Assembly: GCA_910587285.1 (NCBI GenBank)
Contig: CAJULM010000002.1
Coordinates: 49,016 to 113,015 of the forward strand
Source: an uncultured Oscillospiraceae bacterium
GTDB taxonomy: Bacteria > Bacillota > Clostridia > Oscillospirales > Oscillospiraceae
Reading direction: 5' to 3'
DNA length: 64,000 nucleotides
Shown here: piece after piece, positions 26,286-34,327 of the stretch
Layout: the number at the start of each line of letters is the position of its first letter
Position numbering within the stretch: position 1 is the stretch's first letter
Notes under the pieces: model-generated
What the model saw: the letters and a program-made list of their open reading frames with translations, nothing else
The model's database searches: none
What the model was told of the DNA's origin: nothing
Made by a program: the position numbers and the translations under genes

Positions 26286-28396
26286 TCTCCTTTCTCATTC
26301 TGCGCCGGCTTGGGCGCCTCCTGTCCGCCGTCAATGGGCGAGATGGCGGACAAAGTGCTCTCCATGCTGTCGTCATAAAAGCGGAAATATCCCCGGCCGG
26401 ACCGTTTCACGGTATACAGCGCCCGGTCCGCCGCCTGAAACAGCGCATTGTAATCAGAGCCCACCGACTCGATGGTGGCCACGCCCATGCTCACAGAGAT
26501 GGGGAAGTTCTCAAACCGCCCCGTCAGGGCGGTATAGATGCGCTCCACCGCCGGCTCGATCTCCATCTTGCACTCCAGGAAAATCAGGAACTCGTCCCCG
26601 CCCACTCGGGCGGCGATGTCCCCGTCCCGGATGCTCTGCCGCAGCTTATTGGCCACGTGCACCAGCACCCGGTCGCCAAACATATGGCCGTAAGTATCGT
26701 TGGCCTGCTTAAAGTGGTCCAAGTCGAAAATCACCAGGGCGTATTTCCCCTCGGGCCGCTCCTTCAGCCGCTCCAGCACCCGCTTTTTGGCGGTGGCGTG
26801 GTTGAGCAGGCTCGTCATGGCGTCGTGGGTGGCCATGCGCTCCAGGTTATCCATCTGCATCCGGGAGTCGTGGATGTCGATGGCCTTTCCGATGGCGCCG
26901 GTGTACCGGGGCGGCTCGTCGGAGGACCAGGTGGCCCGGGCCACAATCCGCGTCCAGCGCCCCCCTCCCTCGTAGTTGATCAGGCAGTCATAGGTGATGA
27001 CCGGGTTGCCCGGCGTGGTGGCGTGGAGGGCGTCCGCCAGTCCCTGCCAGTTCTCCTTTCCCAGCAGCTGCATCGCCCGCTCGTTGTGCTCCGGGTCCAT
27101 GATAATCTCATCTACGCCCAGCCGCTCCGCTCCCCAGGCGGACAACGTCGCCATAGAGGGCTGCACAGTGTACTCAAACTGGATTTCCTCCGTCATGGCG
27201 GCAAAGAAGCTGTACTTCATCCGCTCATGCTCCAGCAGCTCCAGGGTGCGCTCGGACGCGGTGAGCTCCTCGTGCTTGTGCAGCTCCCTGGCCACGTTCT
27301 GCATCTCCCGCTGGCCCTGGCGCAGAGCGGTGTCGTTGCCCAGCTCCTCCTGGATTTCGTCCGCGCAGTCCCGCAGGCAGTCCATCAGCAGGGGGTTAAA
27401 GATGCCGCACTCCCCGTTGAGAATCATCTCCACCGCCTTCTCATGGCTGAACGCGGGCTTATACACCCGCTCGCTGGTCAGCGCGTCGTACACATCCGCC
27501 AGCGCCACAATCTGGGCGGAAATCGGAATCTCGTTCTCCTTCAGCCCGTCCGGGTAGCCTCTGCCGTCCCAGCGCTCGTGGTGCCAGCGGCAGATCTCAT
27601 AGGCCGCCTTCACCAGCGGCTCGTCCTGATAGGCGGTCAGACCCTCCAGCATTTCCGCTCCCACCATAGAGTGGGATTTCATCACCGCGAACTCCTCCGG
27701 GGTGAACTTCCCTGGCTTATTCAAAATCTCCTCCGGAATGGCAATTTTGCCAATGTCGTGCAGGGCGGAGGCGGTGCTGATGACGGAGATGTCCGTGGGG
27801 CTGAGGCGGTACCGCTCCGTCTTCCGGGTCAGCGCCGTGAGCAGCGTCTCCGTCAGGATGTGCACATGGCGCACGTGCATCCCGCTCTCCCCGTTTCGAA
27901 ACTCCACGATATGGCTGAGTATGTCGATCATCAGGCTGCTGCGGTGTTCCTTCTCATAGATTTGGTCAGCCACCAGCGACATCAGTTTTTTCTGCTTGGC
28001 ATACAGCAAAATGGTATTCACCACCCGGCGGTGGACAATGAGCGCGTCAAAGGGCCGGCTGATAAAATCGGTGATCCCCATCTCAAAGGCCCGCTCCACG
28101 TGGGACGAGCCCCGCTCCGCCGAGATCATAATCACCGGGATATCTTCAATCCAGTGGTACTTGTTCATCATGGACAGCACGCCGAAGCCGTCCAGCTTGG
28201 GCATCACAATGTCCAGCAGCACCAGGGAAATCTCCATGCTGTGCCGCTGAAGCATGGCCACCCCTTCGCTGCCGTCCTCCGCCTCCAGGATATCGAACTC
28301 ATTGCCCAGCATATCCGCCAGGATGGCTCGATTCATTTCCGAGTCGTCCACGATAAGAATTTTTTGTTTGTTTGTGGCTCTCTCCAAGGCAAGCAT
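26279..28396 (-). CDS. Response regulator with HD-GYP and GGDEF domains (c-di-GMP turnover)
   Basis: The 705-residue protein contains, in order, a receiver domain (phospho-Asp62), an HD-GYP phosphodiesterase domain (HD at 213-214, HHERWDGRGYP at 272-282), a PAS-like region (about 395-510) and a C-terminal GGDEF cyclase domain (GGDEF at 599-603). An inhibitory RxxD site (Arg590-Asp593) lies five residues before GGDEF. All catalytic signatures are intact, so it could both make and break c-di-GMP. The start is uncertain: the AAGGAG site touches ATG 28396, and a TTG three codons later has better spacing. Confidence 0.94.
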   Translation of the reverse strand: MLALERATNKQKILIVDDSEMNRAILADMLGNEFDILEAEDGSEGVAMLQRHSMEISLVLLDIVMPKLDGFGVLSMMNKYHWIEDIPVIMISAERGSSHVERAFEMGITDFISRPFDALIVHRRVVNTILLYAKQKKLMSLVADQIYEKEHRSSLMIDILSHIVEFRNGESGMHVRHVHILTETLLTALTRKTERYRLSPTDISVISTASALHDIGKIAIPEEILNKPGKFTPEEFAVMKSHSMVGAEMLEGLTAYQDEPLVKAAYEICRWHHERWDGRGYPDGLKENEIPISAQIVALADVYDALTSERVYKPAFSHEKAVEMILNGECGIFNPLLMDCLRDCADEIQEELGNDTALRQGQREMQNVARELHKHEELTASERTLELLEHERMKYSFFAAMTEEIQFEYTVQPSMATLSAWGAERLGVDEIIMDPEHNERAMQLLGKENWQGLADALHATTPGNPVITYDCLINYEGGGRWTRIVARATWSSDEPPRYTGAIGKAIDIHDSRMQMDNLERMATHDAMTSLLNHATAKKRVLERLKERPEGKYALVIFDLDHFKQANDTYGHMFGDRVLVHVANKLRQSIRDGDIAARVGGDEFLIFLECKMEIEPAVERIYTALTGRFENFPISVSMGVATIESVGSDYNALFQAADRALYTVKRSGRGYFRFYDDSMESTLSAISPIDGGQEAPKPAQNEKGEC

Positions 28397-28476
28397 CTCC
28401 TTATTCGAGTATCAGCTGCGCGCCGCCGCCCTCTCCCGAACTGGCCGAATTGGGTATAGAAGCGCACTTTATAATG

Positions 28477-28506
28477 ATTATATCACAGCTCCATAGCAAA
28501 ACACAA
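28477..28506 (-). promoter_or_regulatory. Promoter of the phosphorelay operon
   Basis: The minus strand has TTGTGT (28501-28506), an 18-base spacer and TATAAT (28477-28482), with an extended -10 TG one base upstream. It diverges from the promoter of the beta-CASP nuclease gene. Confidence 0.75.
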
Positions 28507-28557
28507 GTTCAGATTTGCTTCTCCCTCCATCTGCGTCGAAATTATGTGGAAATGGTC

Positions 28558-28586
28558 TTTACATTTCCCGCCGCCTGATATACAAT
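28558..28586 (+). promoter_or_regulatory. Promoter of the MBL/beta-CASP gene
   Basis: TTTACA (28558-28563) and TACAAT (28581-28586) are 17 bases apart. The predicted start is near 28593, 44 bases before the ATG. Confidence 0.75.
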
Positions 28587-28636
28587 ACAAATTAGAGAAA
28601 GTGCACAATGAACATATGAACGGAGGGTTCTTTTTC

Positions 28637-30235
28637 ATGAAATTGACCTTTTTTGGCGCCGCCAAGGCGGTCACCGGCAGCTGCCACTGCGTAGAGGCCA
28701 ACGGGCACAAGGTTTTGGTGGACTGCGGTCTTCAGCAGGGCCGGGACGAGCAGAACAACGCCGAGCTGGACTTCTCCGCCGCCTACATCGACGACGTGGT
28801 GGTCACCCATGCCCACATCGACCATTCCGGCCGCATCCCCCTGTTGGTCAAGCAGGGCTTTTCCGGCAACATCTACTGCACCCGGCTGACGGCGGAGCTG
28901 CTGTCCATCATGCTGCGGGACTCCGCCCACATCCAGGAGAGCGACGCGGCCTGGGAAAACCAAAAGGGCCAGCGGGCGGGCAAAGCGCCAGTAGAACCCC
29001 TTTACACCATTGTGGACGTGGAAAAGGCCCTGCGCCACATTGTCACCTGCGAGTACGGGCAGGAGCTGCAAATCTCCGACGGCATCAAAATCCGCTTTGT
29101 GGACGCGGGCCACCTGCTGGGCTCCGCCTGCGTGGAGATGTGGCTTACCGAGGAGGATGTCACCCGCAAGGTGGTCTTCTCCGGCGACATCGGCAACCGC
29201 AAGACCCCCATCATCCGCGCCCCCCAGCACATCACCGACGCGGACTACGTGGTCACGGAGAGCACCTACGGCGACCGCCTCCACTCCGTCAAGGAGAAGC
29301 CCAACTACGCCGCCGACTTGGCCCAGGTCATTGAGGAAACCCTGTCCAAAGGGGGCAATTTGGTGATTCCCTCCTTCGCCGTGGGCCGCACCCAGGAGCT
29401 GCTCTATTTCATCCGGGAGATCAAGGAGCAGGGCCTGGTGAAGCACAATCCCGATTTCCAGGTATATGTGGACTCCCCCCTGGCCGGGGCGGCCACGGAG
29501 ATTTTCTCCGGCGACCTGACCGGCTATCTGGACGAGGAGGAGATTCAGACCCTGCGGGGCGGGGCGCTGTTCCGCTTCCCCGGGCTGAATATCACCGAGA
29601 GCAGCGAGGAGTCCCGCACGCTGAACACCGACCCCATGCCCAAGGTCATCATTTCCGCCTCCGGTATGTGCGACGCGGGGCGTATCCGCCATCATCTCAA
29701 GCACAACCTGTGGCGGCCGGAGTCCACCATCCTGTTCGTGGGCTATCAGGCGGACGGCTCCCTGGGCCGGCGCATTTTGGACGGCGCATCCCACGTAAAG
29801 CTGTTCGGCGAGGAGATCGCCGTGCGCGCCCGCATCGTCCGCTTCCACGGCCTGAGCTCCCACGCCGACCGAGACGGCCTGCTGCGCTGGATCAACGCCT
29901 ACGCCCCCAAGCCCACCCACGTGTTTGTGGTCCACGGGGAGCACAAGACCACCGAGGCCTATGCCCAAACCCTGCGGGACCTGGGCTTCCAGGCCCACTC
30001 CCCCAACTATGAGGAGGTCTACGACCTGCTGGACAACCGCGTCATCGCCCCGGGCATCGTCCTGGAACCCAAAACCCACGCCCATGTGGACGCCGGCTCC
30101 CCCGCCTGGCGGCGGCTGGAGGACGTGGGCCAGAAGCTCATGGAGGTCATCGCCCACAACAAGGGCGGCTCCAACAAGGACCTGGGCAAGTTCGAGGACC
30201 AGATCCGGGCGCTTATCAGCAAGTGGGACCGATAA
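28637..30235 (+). CDS. Metallo-beta-lactamase/beta-CASP family nuclease (RNA-processing type)
   Basis: The 532-residue protein has an N-terminal metallo-beta-lactamase fold with HAHIDH at residues 58-63, then D and H ligands in VDAGHLLGSA and GDIGNR, a beta-CASP insert (ESTYGDR; VIPSFAVGRTQELL) and a C-terminal RMMBL-like segment (FHGLSSHADRDGLLRWINAY). This is the architecture of CPSF73-like bacterial and archaeal ribonucleases. The ATG at 28637 has GGAGGG nine bases upstream; a longer in-frame ORF would begin before the transcription start. The substrate is unknown. Confidence 0.9.
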   Translation: MKLTFFGAAKAVTGSCHCVEANGHKVLVDCGLQQGRDEQNNAELDFSAAYIDDVVVTHAHIDHSGRIPLLVKQGFSGNIYCTRLTAELLSIMLRDSAHIQESDAAWENQKGQRAGKAPVEPLYTIVDVEKALRHIVTCEYGQELQISDGIKIRFVDAGHLLGSACVEMWLTEEDVTRKVVFSGDIGNRKTPIIRAPQHITDADYVVTESTYGDRLHSVKEKPNYAADLAQVIEETLSKGGNLVIPSFAVGRTQELLYFIREIKEQGLVKHNPDFQVYVDSPLAGAATEIFSGDLTGYLDEEEIQTLRGGALFRFPGLNITESSEESRTLNTDPMPKVIISASGMCDAGRIRHHLKHNLWRPESTILFVGYQADGSLGRRILDGASHVKLFGEEIAVRARIVRFHGLSSHADRDGLLRWINAYAPKPTHVFVVHGEHKTTEAYAQTLRDLGFQAHSPNYEEVYDLLDNRVIAPGIVLEPKTHAHVDAGSPAWRRLEDVGQKLMEVIAHNKGGSNKDLGKFEDQIRALISKWDR

Positions 30236-30781
30236 ATGTGCATGAATCCTCTGCAAAACTATTTGGAAACCAATGGTATTTTATTGTGCAACCGAAATTC
30301 CGACCTGCCCGCGTTAGAAGACGTGGGCTGCACCTGGCAGGATGTGACCGAGCTGATTGACCAGCGCAGGCTGTTTTACTCCAAGGTATTCCGCAAGCGG
30401 ACCACTTACCTGTCCCCTGAAGCCTACTATCTGCTGAAGGCGGCAAAGTCCCAAAAGCCCCTTACCCCACCAGCAGAGCGCATCCTTTCCCTGCTGGGTA
30501 ACGGCTCAATCGCTGAAACGGCCTTTTTAAAGCGGGTCTGCGGCCTGTCCCCCAAGGAATACCGGGACGGCTTCGATTTCCTGCTCCAAAACCTATACAT
30601 TACCGCCATGGCAAACGGCACTGTCTTGAACGAAAGCTGGTCCACGTTCCAATACGGGACTGCCCAGACATGGGAAGCATTATCCCCGCCCCCGCCCCAA
30701 CGCGGCGACCCGAAGGCCCGCTTATGGGAGCTGCTGCGGCCCACAGTGCCTGAACGCTGTTTTCGTTCCCTGATTCGTTAA
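30236..30781 (+). CDS. Unidentified protein, possibly AlkZ-related or winged-helix
   Basis: The 181-residue protein begins at an ATG that directly abuts the TAA of the beta-CASP gene, so translation is probably coupled. It contains LYFSK-like helical stretches, YLSPEAYYLLKA and a segment ETAFLKRVCGLSPKEYRDGFDFL followed by an aromatic strand (SWSTFQYGTAQTWE). This vaguely resembles small AlkZ-related proteins with winged-helix repeats. I do not recognise it with confidence. No membrane segment or signal peptide is seen. A strong terminator starts at its stop codon. Confidence 0.7.
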   Translation: MCMNPLQNYLETNGILLCNRNSDLPALEDVGCTWQDVTELIDQRRLFYSKVFRKRTTYLSPEAYYLLKAAKSQKPLTPPAERILSLLGNGSIAETAFLKRVCGLSPKEYRDGFDFLLQNLYITAMANGTVLNESWSTFQYGTAQTWEALSPPPPQRGDPKARLWELLRPTVPERCFRSLIR

Positions 30782-30817
30782 AAACCGCCCCGGAGGGATT
30801 CCCTCCGGGGCGGTTTT
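30781..30817. terminator. Bidirectional intrinsic terminator
   Basis: There is a perfect 17-bp stem (AAAACCGCCCCGGAGGG, 30781-30797; its complement at 30801-30817) with a three-base loop. The A-run and T-run at its ends make it work in both directions. It ends the beta-CASP operon on the plus strand and can end the rnf-glmM operon on the minus strand. Confidence 0.95.
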
Positions 30818-30907
30818 GATACCCGGCCAAAGCCCAGCGAAGCGGGTTTGGCCGGGAGAGGAGGAACAAGGGAGAGGGATGAGGAATGCCCGGCCGGGCG
30901 TTCCGAA

Positions 30908-32287
30908 TCAGAGCGGACCTTGCTCCGACGAATGTCCCTTCTCAACGATCACGTCCACCACCCGCTGGGCCAATTCCTGGCACTGCCCCTTTTCCGGGGC
31001 CTCCACCATCACCCGCACAACGGGCTCGGTGCCCGACTCCCGCACCAGGATGCGGCCCGTGTCGCCCAGCTCCGCCGCCACGGCCTGCACCGCCGCCTGG
31101 ACGGCCGGGTCGTCCTGGGCCGCCTTTTTGTCCTTCACCCGCAGATTGACCAGCACCTGGGGATAGATCGTCACCGGCTCCACCAGCCGGCTGAGGGTCT
31201 CCTTCTGGGCCATCATCACCTCCATCACCTTGAGGGCGGTCAAAATGCCGTCCCCCGTCCGGGCATATTTGGAGAAGATGATGTGCCCCGACTGCTCGCC
31301 GCCCAGGCGGCGGCCGTTTTTCACCATGTCCTCATAGACGTATTTGTCCCCCACGGCGGTCTTCACGTAGCCGATCCCCGCCGCCTCCAGCGCCTTATAC
31401 AGCCCGAAGTTGGACATGACGGTGGTCACAACCGTGTTGGTGAGCAGCTTGCCCCGCTCCTTCATATACGCCCCGTACAGGTACATAATCTGGTCGCCGT
31501 CCACCAGGCTGCCGTTCTCGTCCACGGCCAGGCAGCGGTCTGCGTCCCCGTCGAAGGCGAAGCCCACGTCGCAGCCGTGCTCCTTCACGTACCGCCGCAG
31601 CCCGTCGATATGGGTGGAGCCCGCGTCCAGGTTGATGTTCAGCCCATCGGGCCGGTCGTTGATGACGTACACATCCGCCCCCAGGGAGCGGAACACGTTG
31701 GGCGCGATGGACCACGCCGAGCCGTTGGCGCAGTCCAGGGCGATCTTCTTCCCCCGGAAGGAGTACACCGCCAGGGAGATCAGGTAGCCCATGTACCGGT
31801 TGCGCCCTGCGGTGTGGTCCACGATGCTGCCCACCCCCTCGCCGGTGGCGAAGGGCAGCCTGGGGACCGGCTGGCCGTCCACCTCCAGCCGGCCGTCCAG
31901 ATAATCCTCCACCAGCCGGATGGTGGCCTCGTCCATCTTCTCCCCCTCCCGGTTGAGGAGCTTAATCCCGTTGTCGTAATAGGGGTTGTGGGAGGCGGAG
32001 ATCATCACACCGCAGTCGAACCCGTCCGTCCTGGTGACGTAGGACACGGAGGGGGTGGTGGTGACGTGGAGCAGGTACACATCCGCCCCGGAGGCGGCCA
32101 TGCCCGCGCTGATGGCGTACTCCAGCATATAGCTGGAGCGCCGGGTGTCCTTGCCCACCACGATGCGGGCCTTGCGCTCCCGGCCATAGTACCAGCCCAA
32201 AAACCGGCCCACCTCGTAGGCGTGGCTGGCGGTGAGCTCTACGTTTGCCTTCCCCCGAAAGCCGTCAGTGCCGAAATATTTTCCCAT
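30908..32287 (-). CDS. glmM: Phosphoglucosamine mutase
   Basis: The 459-residue alpha-phosphohexomutase starts KYFGTDGFRG and has the catalytic phosphoserine loop ISASHNP (Ser99), the Mg-binding DGDADR loop and the phosphate-binding RESGTEPVVRVM near the C-terminus. It converts glucosamine-6-phosphate to glucosamine-1-phosphate for UDP-GlcNAc and cell-wall synthesis. It follows the beta-helix protein by three bases, which suggests a shared role in amino-sugar metabolism, and is the last gene of a long minus-strand run from rnfC. Confidence 0.95.
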   Translation of the reverse strand: MGKYFGTDGFRGKANVELTASHAYEVGRFLGWYYGRERKARIVVGKDTRRSSYMLEYAISAGMAASGADVYLLHVTTTPSVSYVTRTDGFDCGVMISASHNPYYDNGIKLLNREGEKMDEATIRLVEDYLDGRLEVDGQPVPRLPFATGEGVGSIVDHTAGRNRYMGYLISLAVYSFRGKKIALDCANGSAWSIAPNVFRSLGADVYVINDRPDGLNINLDAGSTHIDGLRRYVKEHGCDVGFAFDGDADRCLAVDENGSLVDGDQIMYLYGAYMKERGKLLTNTVVTTVMSNFGLYKALEAAGIGYVKTAVGDKYVYEDMVKNGRRLGGEQSGHIIFSKYARTGDGILTALKVMEVMMAQKETLSRLVEPVTIYPQVLVNLRVKDKKAAQDDPAVQAAVQAVAAELGDTGRILVRESGTEPVVRVMVEAPEKGQCQELAQRVVDVIVEKGHSSEQGPL

Positions 32288-32290
32288 CGC

Positions 32291-32959
32291 TTATTCTCCC
32301 TTCCGCTTGGGGACGATGACGCCGCCCGTCTTATAGATGCTGTCCGCCGGGACCACGCCCCGGACGCAGGACAGGGGATACACATTGCTGCGGGGGCCGA
32401 TCACCGTGCCCGGATTGAGCACGCTGTTGCAGCCCACCTCCACACAGTCGCCCAAAACAGCGCCGAACTTCCTGCGGCCCGTCTCGACACGCTCCGCCCC
32501 GTCCCGCACCGCGACCGGGGTTTTGTCCGACTTCACGTTGGAGGTGATGGACCCCGCCCCCATATGGCTCTTGTAGCCCAGAATGCTGTCCCCCACGTAG
32601 TTGTAGTGGGGAACCTGGACGTTGTCAAACAAAATCACGTTTTTCAGCTCCACCGAGTTGCCCACCACGCAGTTTGCCCCCACCAGGGCGGAGCCCCGGA
32701 TGAAGGCGCAGTGGCGCACCTCGGTGTGGGGGCCGATGATGCAGGGCGCGCCCAAAAAGGCGGAGTGGGCGATCTGGGCGGTCTGGTGCACCCAGATCTG
32801 GGAGCCCAGCTCCTCGTACTCGTCCCCCAGCGTCGGGCCCAGGGTCAGGATCAGGTCCTTGATGCCGTCCAGGGCCTGCCAGGGGTATTCAAAGCGGGCC
32901 AAGTAGTCCCCGGCCAGGGTGTGGCTCAGGTCGAACAGCCCGGTTGTGTTCAGATTCAT
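32291..32959 (-). CDS. Left-handed beta-helix acyltransferase-like protein (GlmU C-domain-like)
   Basis: This 222-residue protein contains hexapeptide repeats from about residue 65 (VHQTAQIAHSAFLGAPCIIGPHTEVRHC, described in parts) and an insert with YKSHMGAGSITSNVKSD that resembles the loop near the acetyl-CoA site in the GlmU C-terminal domain. No nucleotidyltransferase domain is present. The start at 32959 (MNLNTTG) has AAGGAGG eight bases upstream. Its neighbour glmM makes the GlmU substrate, so it may be a glucosamine-1-phosphate acetyltransferase or a related sugar enzyme; this is inference. Confidence 0.8.
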   Translation of the reverse strand: MNLNTTGLFDLSHTLAGDYLARFEYPWQALDGIKDLILTLGPTLGDEYEELGSQIWVHQTAQIAHSAFLGAPCIIGPHTEVRHCAFIRGSALVGANCVVGNSVELKNVILFDNVQVPHYNYVGDSILGYKSHMGAGSITSNVKSDKTPVAVRDGAERVETGRRKFGAVLGDCVEVGCNSVLNPGTVIGPRSNVYPLSCVRGVVPADSIYKTGGVIVPKRKGE

Positions 32960-32972
32960 GGGTAGGACCTCC

Positions 32973-33185
32973 TTATTTTTCCTCATTCTCAGCTTTTCGG
33001 TCTTTGAAATACCGGATCAGGTTCCAAACAGCGATGGCGGCGCAGACGATGGGGAAAACAACCCGAAGCCAGTTCGCCCGCTCCACCGGCCAGTCGGGAA
33101 GCCAGGTCAGGAAGCACAGCGCAAACAGGATAGCGCGAACCCAATCGGCTTCGCTTTTCTTCATTTTCTTCGTCATCTCGATCAC
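32973..33185 (-). CDS. Small two-helix membrane protein, unknown
   Basis: A 70-residue protein with a charged N-terminus, two hydrophobic stretches (about residues 16-31 and 40-57) and a charged C-terminal tail (KDRKAENEEK). I recognise no family. It lies one base after the Gx transporter-like gene and 13 bases before the beta-helix gene, so it is probably co-transcribed. The start could be MIEM or the MTKK three codons on. Confidence 0.65.
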   Translation of the reverse strand: MIEMTKKMKKSEADWVRAILFALCFLTWLPDWPVERANWLRVVFPIVCAAIAVWNLIRYFKDRKAENEEK

Positions 33186-33186
33186 C

Positions 33187-33675
33187 TCATTTTTGTTCCG
33201 GGACCCTTCGGACCAATTCCCCGGACACGAGGCCCACCAGCACCCCGGCGATGGTCCCGGACACCCACAGCACCGGCAGATACCACGCCAGCCTTGAGGT
33301 CTCCAGCAGGGCCATGGCCACCAAAATCTGCCCCGCGTTGTGGGCCACGCCCCCGGCCACGCTGACGCCCACGCTGGAAAACTTCCCCGTCTTTTTCAGC
33401 AAGCCCATGAGGGACAGGCTCAGCGCCGCCCCGGCCACGCTGTAGGCCAACGCCGCCCCGTTGCCGAACAGCAGCGCCACCAGCACCACCCGCACCAGGG
33501 AGATGACGCAGGCGTCCTTGAAGCCCAGCCGGTACAGGGCGAACACGATGGCCAGGTTGGGCAGGCCCAGCTTCACCCCCGGCACCCACAGCGGCGGCAC
33601 CAGCGACTCCAGGTAGGACAGCACCAGGGCCAGGGCAATCAACAGCCCGTACTGGGCGACTTTCGATGCTTTCAT
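33187..33675 (-). CDS. Gx transporter family / heptaprenyl diphosphate synthase component I-like membrane protein
   Basis: The 162-residue polytopic membrane protein (about five segments) has the features of the Hpre_diP_synt_I/Gx transporter family: LSYLESLVPPLWVPGVKLGLPN near the N-terminus and SVAGGVAHNAGQILVA in the middle. The name comes from an old annotation; such proteins look like ECF-type substrate-binding components. Genes of this type commonly follow a NusG-domain-II gene, as here, and often lie near rnf genes. Confidence 0.85.
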   Translation of the reverse strand: MKASKVAQYGLLIALALVLSYLESLVPPLWVPGVKLGLPNLAIVFALYRLGFKDACVISLVRVVLVALLFGNGAALAYSVAGAALSLSLMGLLKKTGKFSSVGVSVAGGVAHNAGQILVAMALLETSRLAWYLPVLWVSGTIAGVLVGLVSGELVRRVPEQK

Positions 33676-33689
33676 CTGGAACCTCCTTC

Positions 33690-33743
33690 GTATTCACGCT
33701 CGGATTGGGCGCATGAAATAGGCCGCGCCTATCCTCACGCTAT
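33690..33743. repeat. Short palindromic repeat at the 3' end of the NusG-II gene
   Basis: The element has imperfect terminal inverted repeats (GCTCGGATTGGGCGCATG and GCGCCTATCCTCACGC) around nine central bases. One end overlaps the last codons and stop of the NusG-II gene. The same ends flank a longer copy after rnfB (34189-34327). Confidence 0.65.
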
Positions 33744-34109
33744 GCCGTCCACGCCGTTTGCCGCCCCGCCCTCGATGGTGACAATCAGCTTATGGGGCAG
33801 GCAGACGATGGACTCCCCGCTGTAGCGCACCGCCCCCTGCCGCACGCACACCTGGTCGGGGCAATCCGCCCGCGTCACCTGGGCGGTTCCGTTTTCAATC
33901 ACCAGGAGGTTGGCGTGCCCGTCCTCCCCCAGCTCCACCTGGGCGTCCCGGCCGAGGGGCAGTTCCATCACCGTCTCCCCCTCCACCTGCACCCGGACGG
34001 TTCCCCCGTCCTGCCGGGTGAACCACAGAAGCAGGGCCACAGCGCCTCCCAAAATCAGCAGGGCGGCGATGAGCAGCACATCGTTTTTATGGGTTTTCAG
34101 CCAATCCAC
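33735..34109 (-). CDS. NusG domain II-containing membrane-anchored protein
   Basis: The protein has one membrane segment (about residues 10-30) followed by an extracytoplasmic NusG_II domain with CPDQVCVRQGAVRYSGESIVCLPHKLIV, the typical Cys-containing core. The family's role is unknown but it accompanies Gx transporters and Rnf genes. I prefer the GTG at 34109 (MDWLKTHKND), because GGAGGG lies eight bases before it. The ATG at 34199 would add 30 residues encoded by intergenic repeat-like sequence. Confidence 0.82.
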   Translation of the reverse strand: MDWLKTHKNDVLLIAALLILGGAVALLLWFTRQDGGTVRVQVEGETVMELPLGRDAQVELGEDGHANLLVIENGTAQVTRADCPDQVCVRQGAVRYSGESIVCLPHKLIVTIEGGAANGVDGIA

Positions 34110-34188
34110 GGGCACATCCCTCCAAACCGCAACGGAGGGAGGGCCAAATGGCCGCTCCCCCGTTGGCGTTGCTTCATTTGTCAGCCGT

Positions 34189-34327
34189 TTCGTATTCATG
34201 CTCGAATTTGGCGCATGGCCGGGTCGCTTTCACTCCGACTCGGGCAAACCCAGCGTCCGCCGTGCGGCCGCTGGGCTTTCGCCCTCGCTTCGTTCCAAGC
34301 TCTCCTATGCGCCTATTCTCGCACTAT
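34189..34327. repeat. Longer palindromic repeat at the 3' end of rnfB
   Basis: Imperfect terminal inverted repeats (GCTCGAATTTGGCGCATGG and CCTATGCGCCTATTCTCGC) surround about 90 bases of GC-rich sequence. One end contains the rnfB stop codon. The ends match the short element after the NusG-II gene. No ORF with a ribosome binding site lies inside. Confidence 0.65.

Noticed and set aside
28592..30256. Long open frame antisense to the beta-CASP gene
   Set aside because: High GC third positions open long frames opposite real genes here. It has no family motifs and the plus-strand protein is clearly conserved.
30848..32965. Long open frame antisense to glmM and the beta-helix gene
   Set aside because: It covers two well-conserved genes in the opposite direction and is His/Gly/Val-rich low-complexity sequence without motifs.
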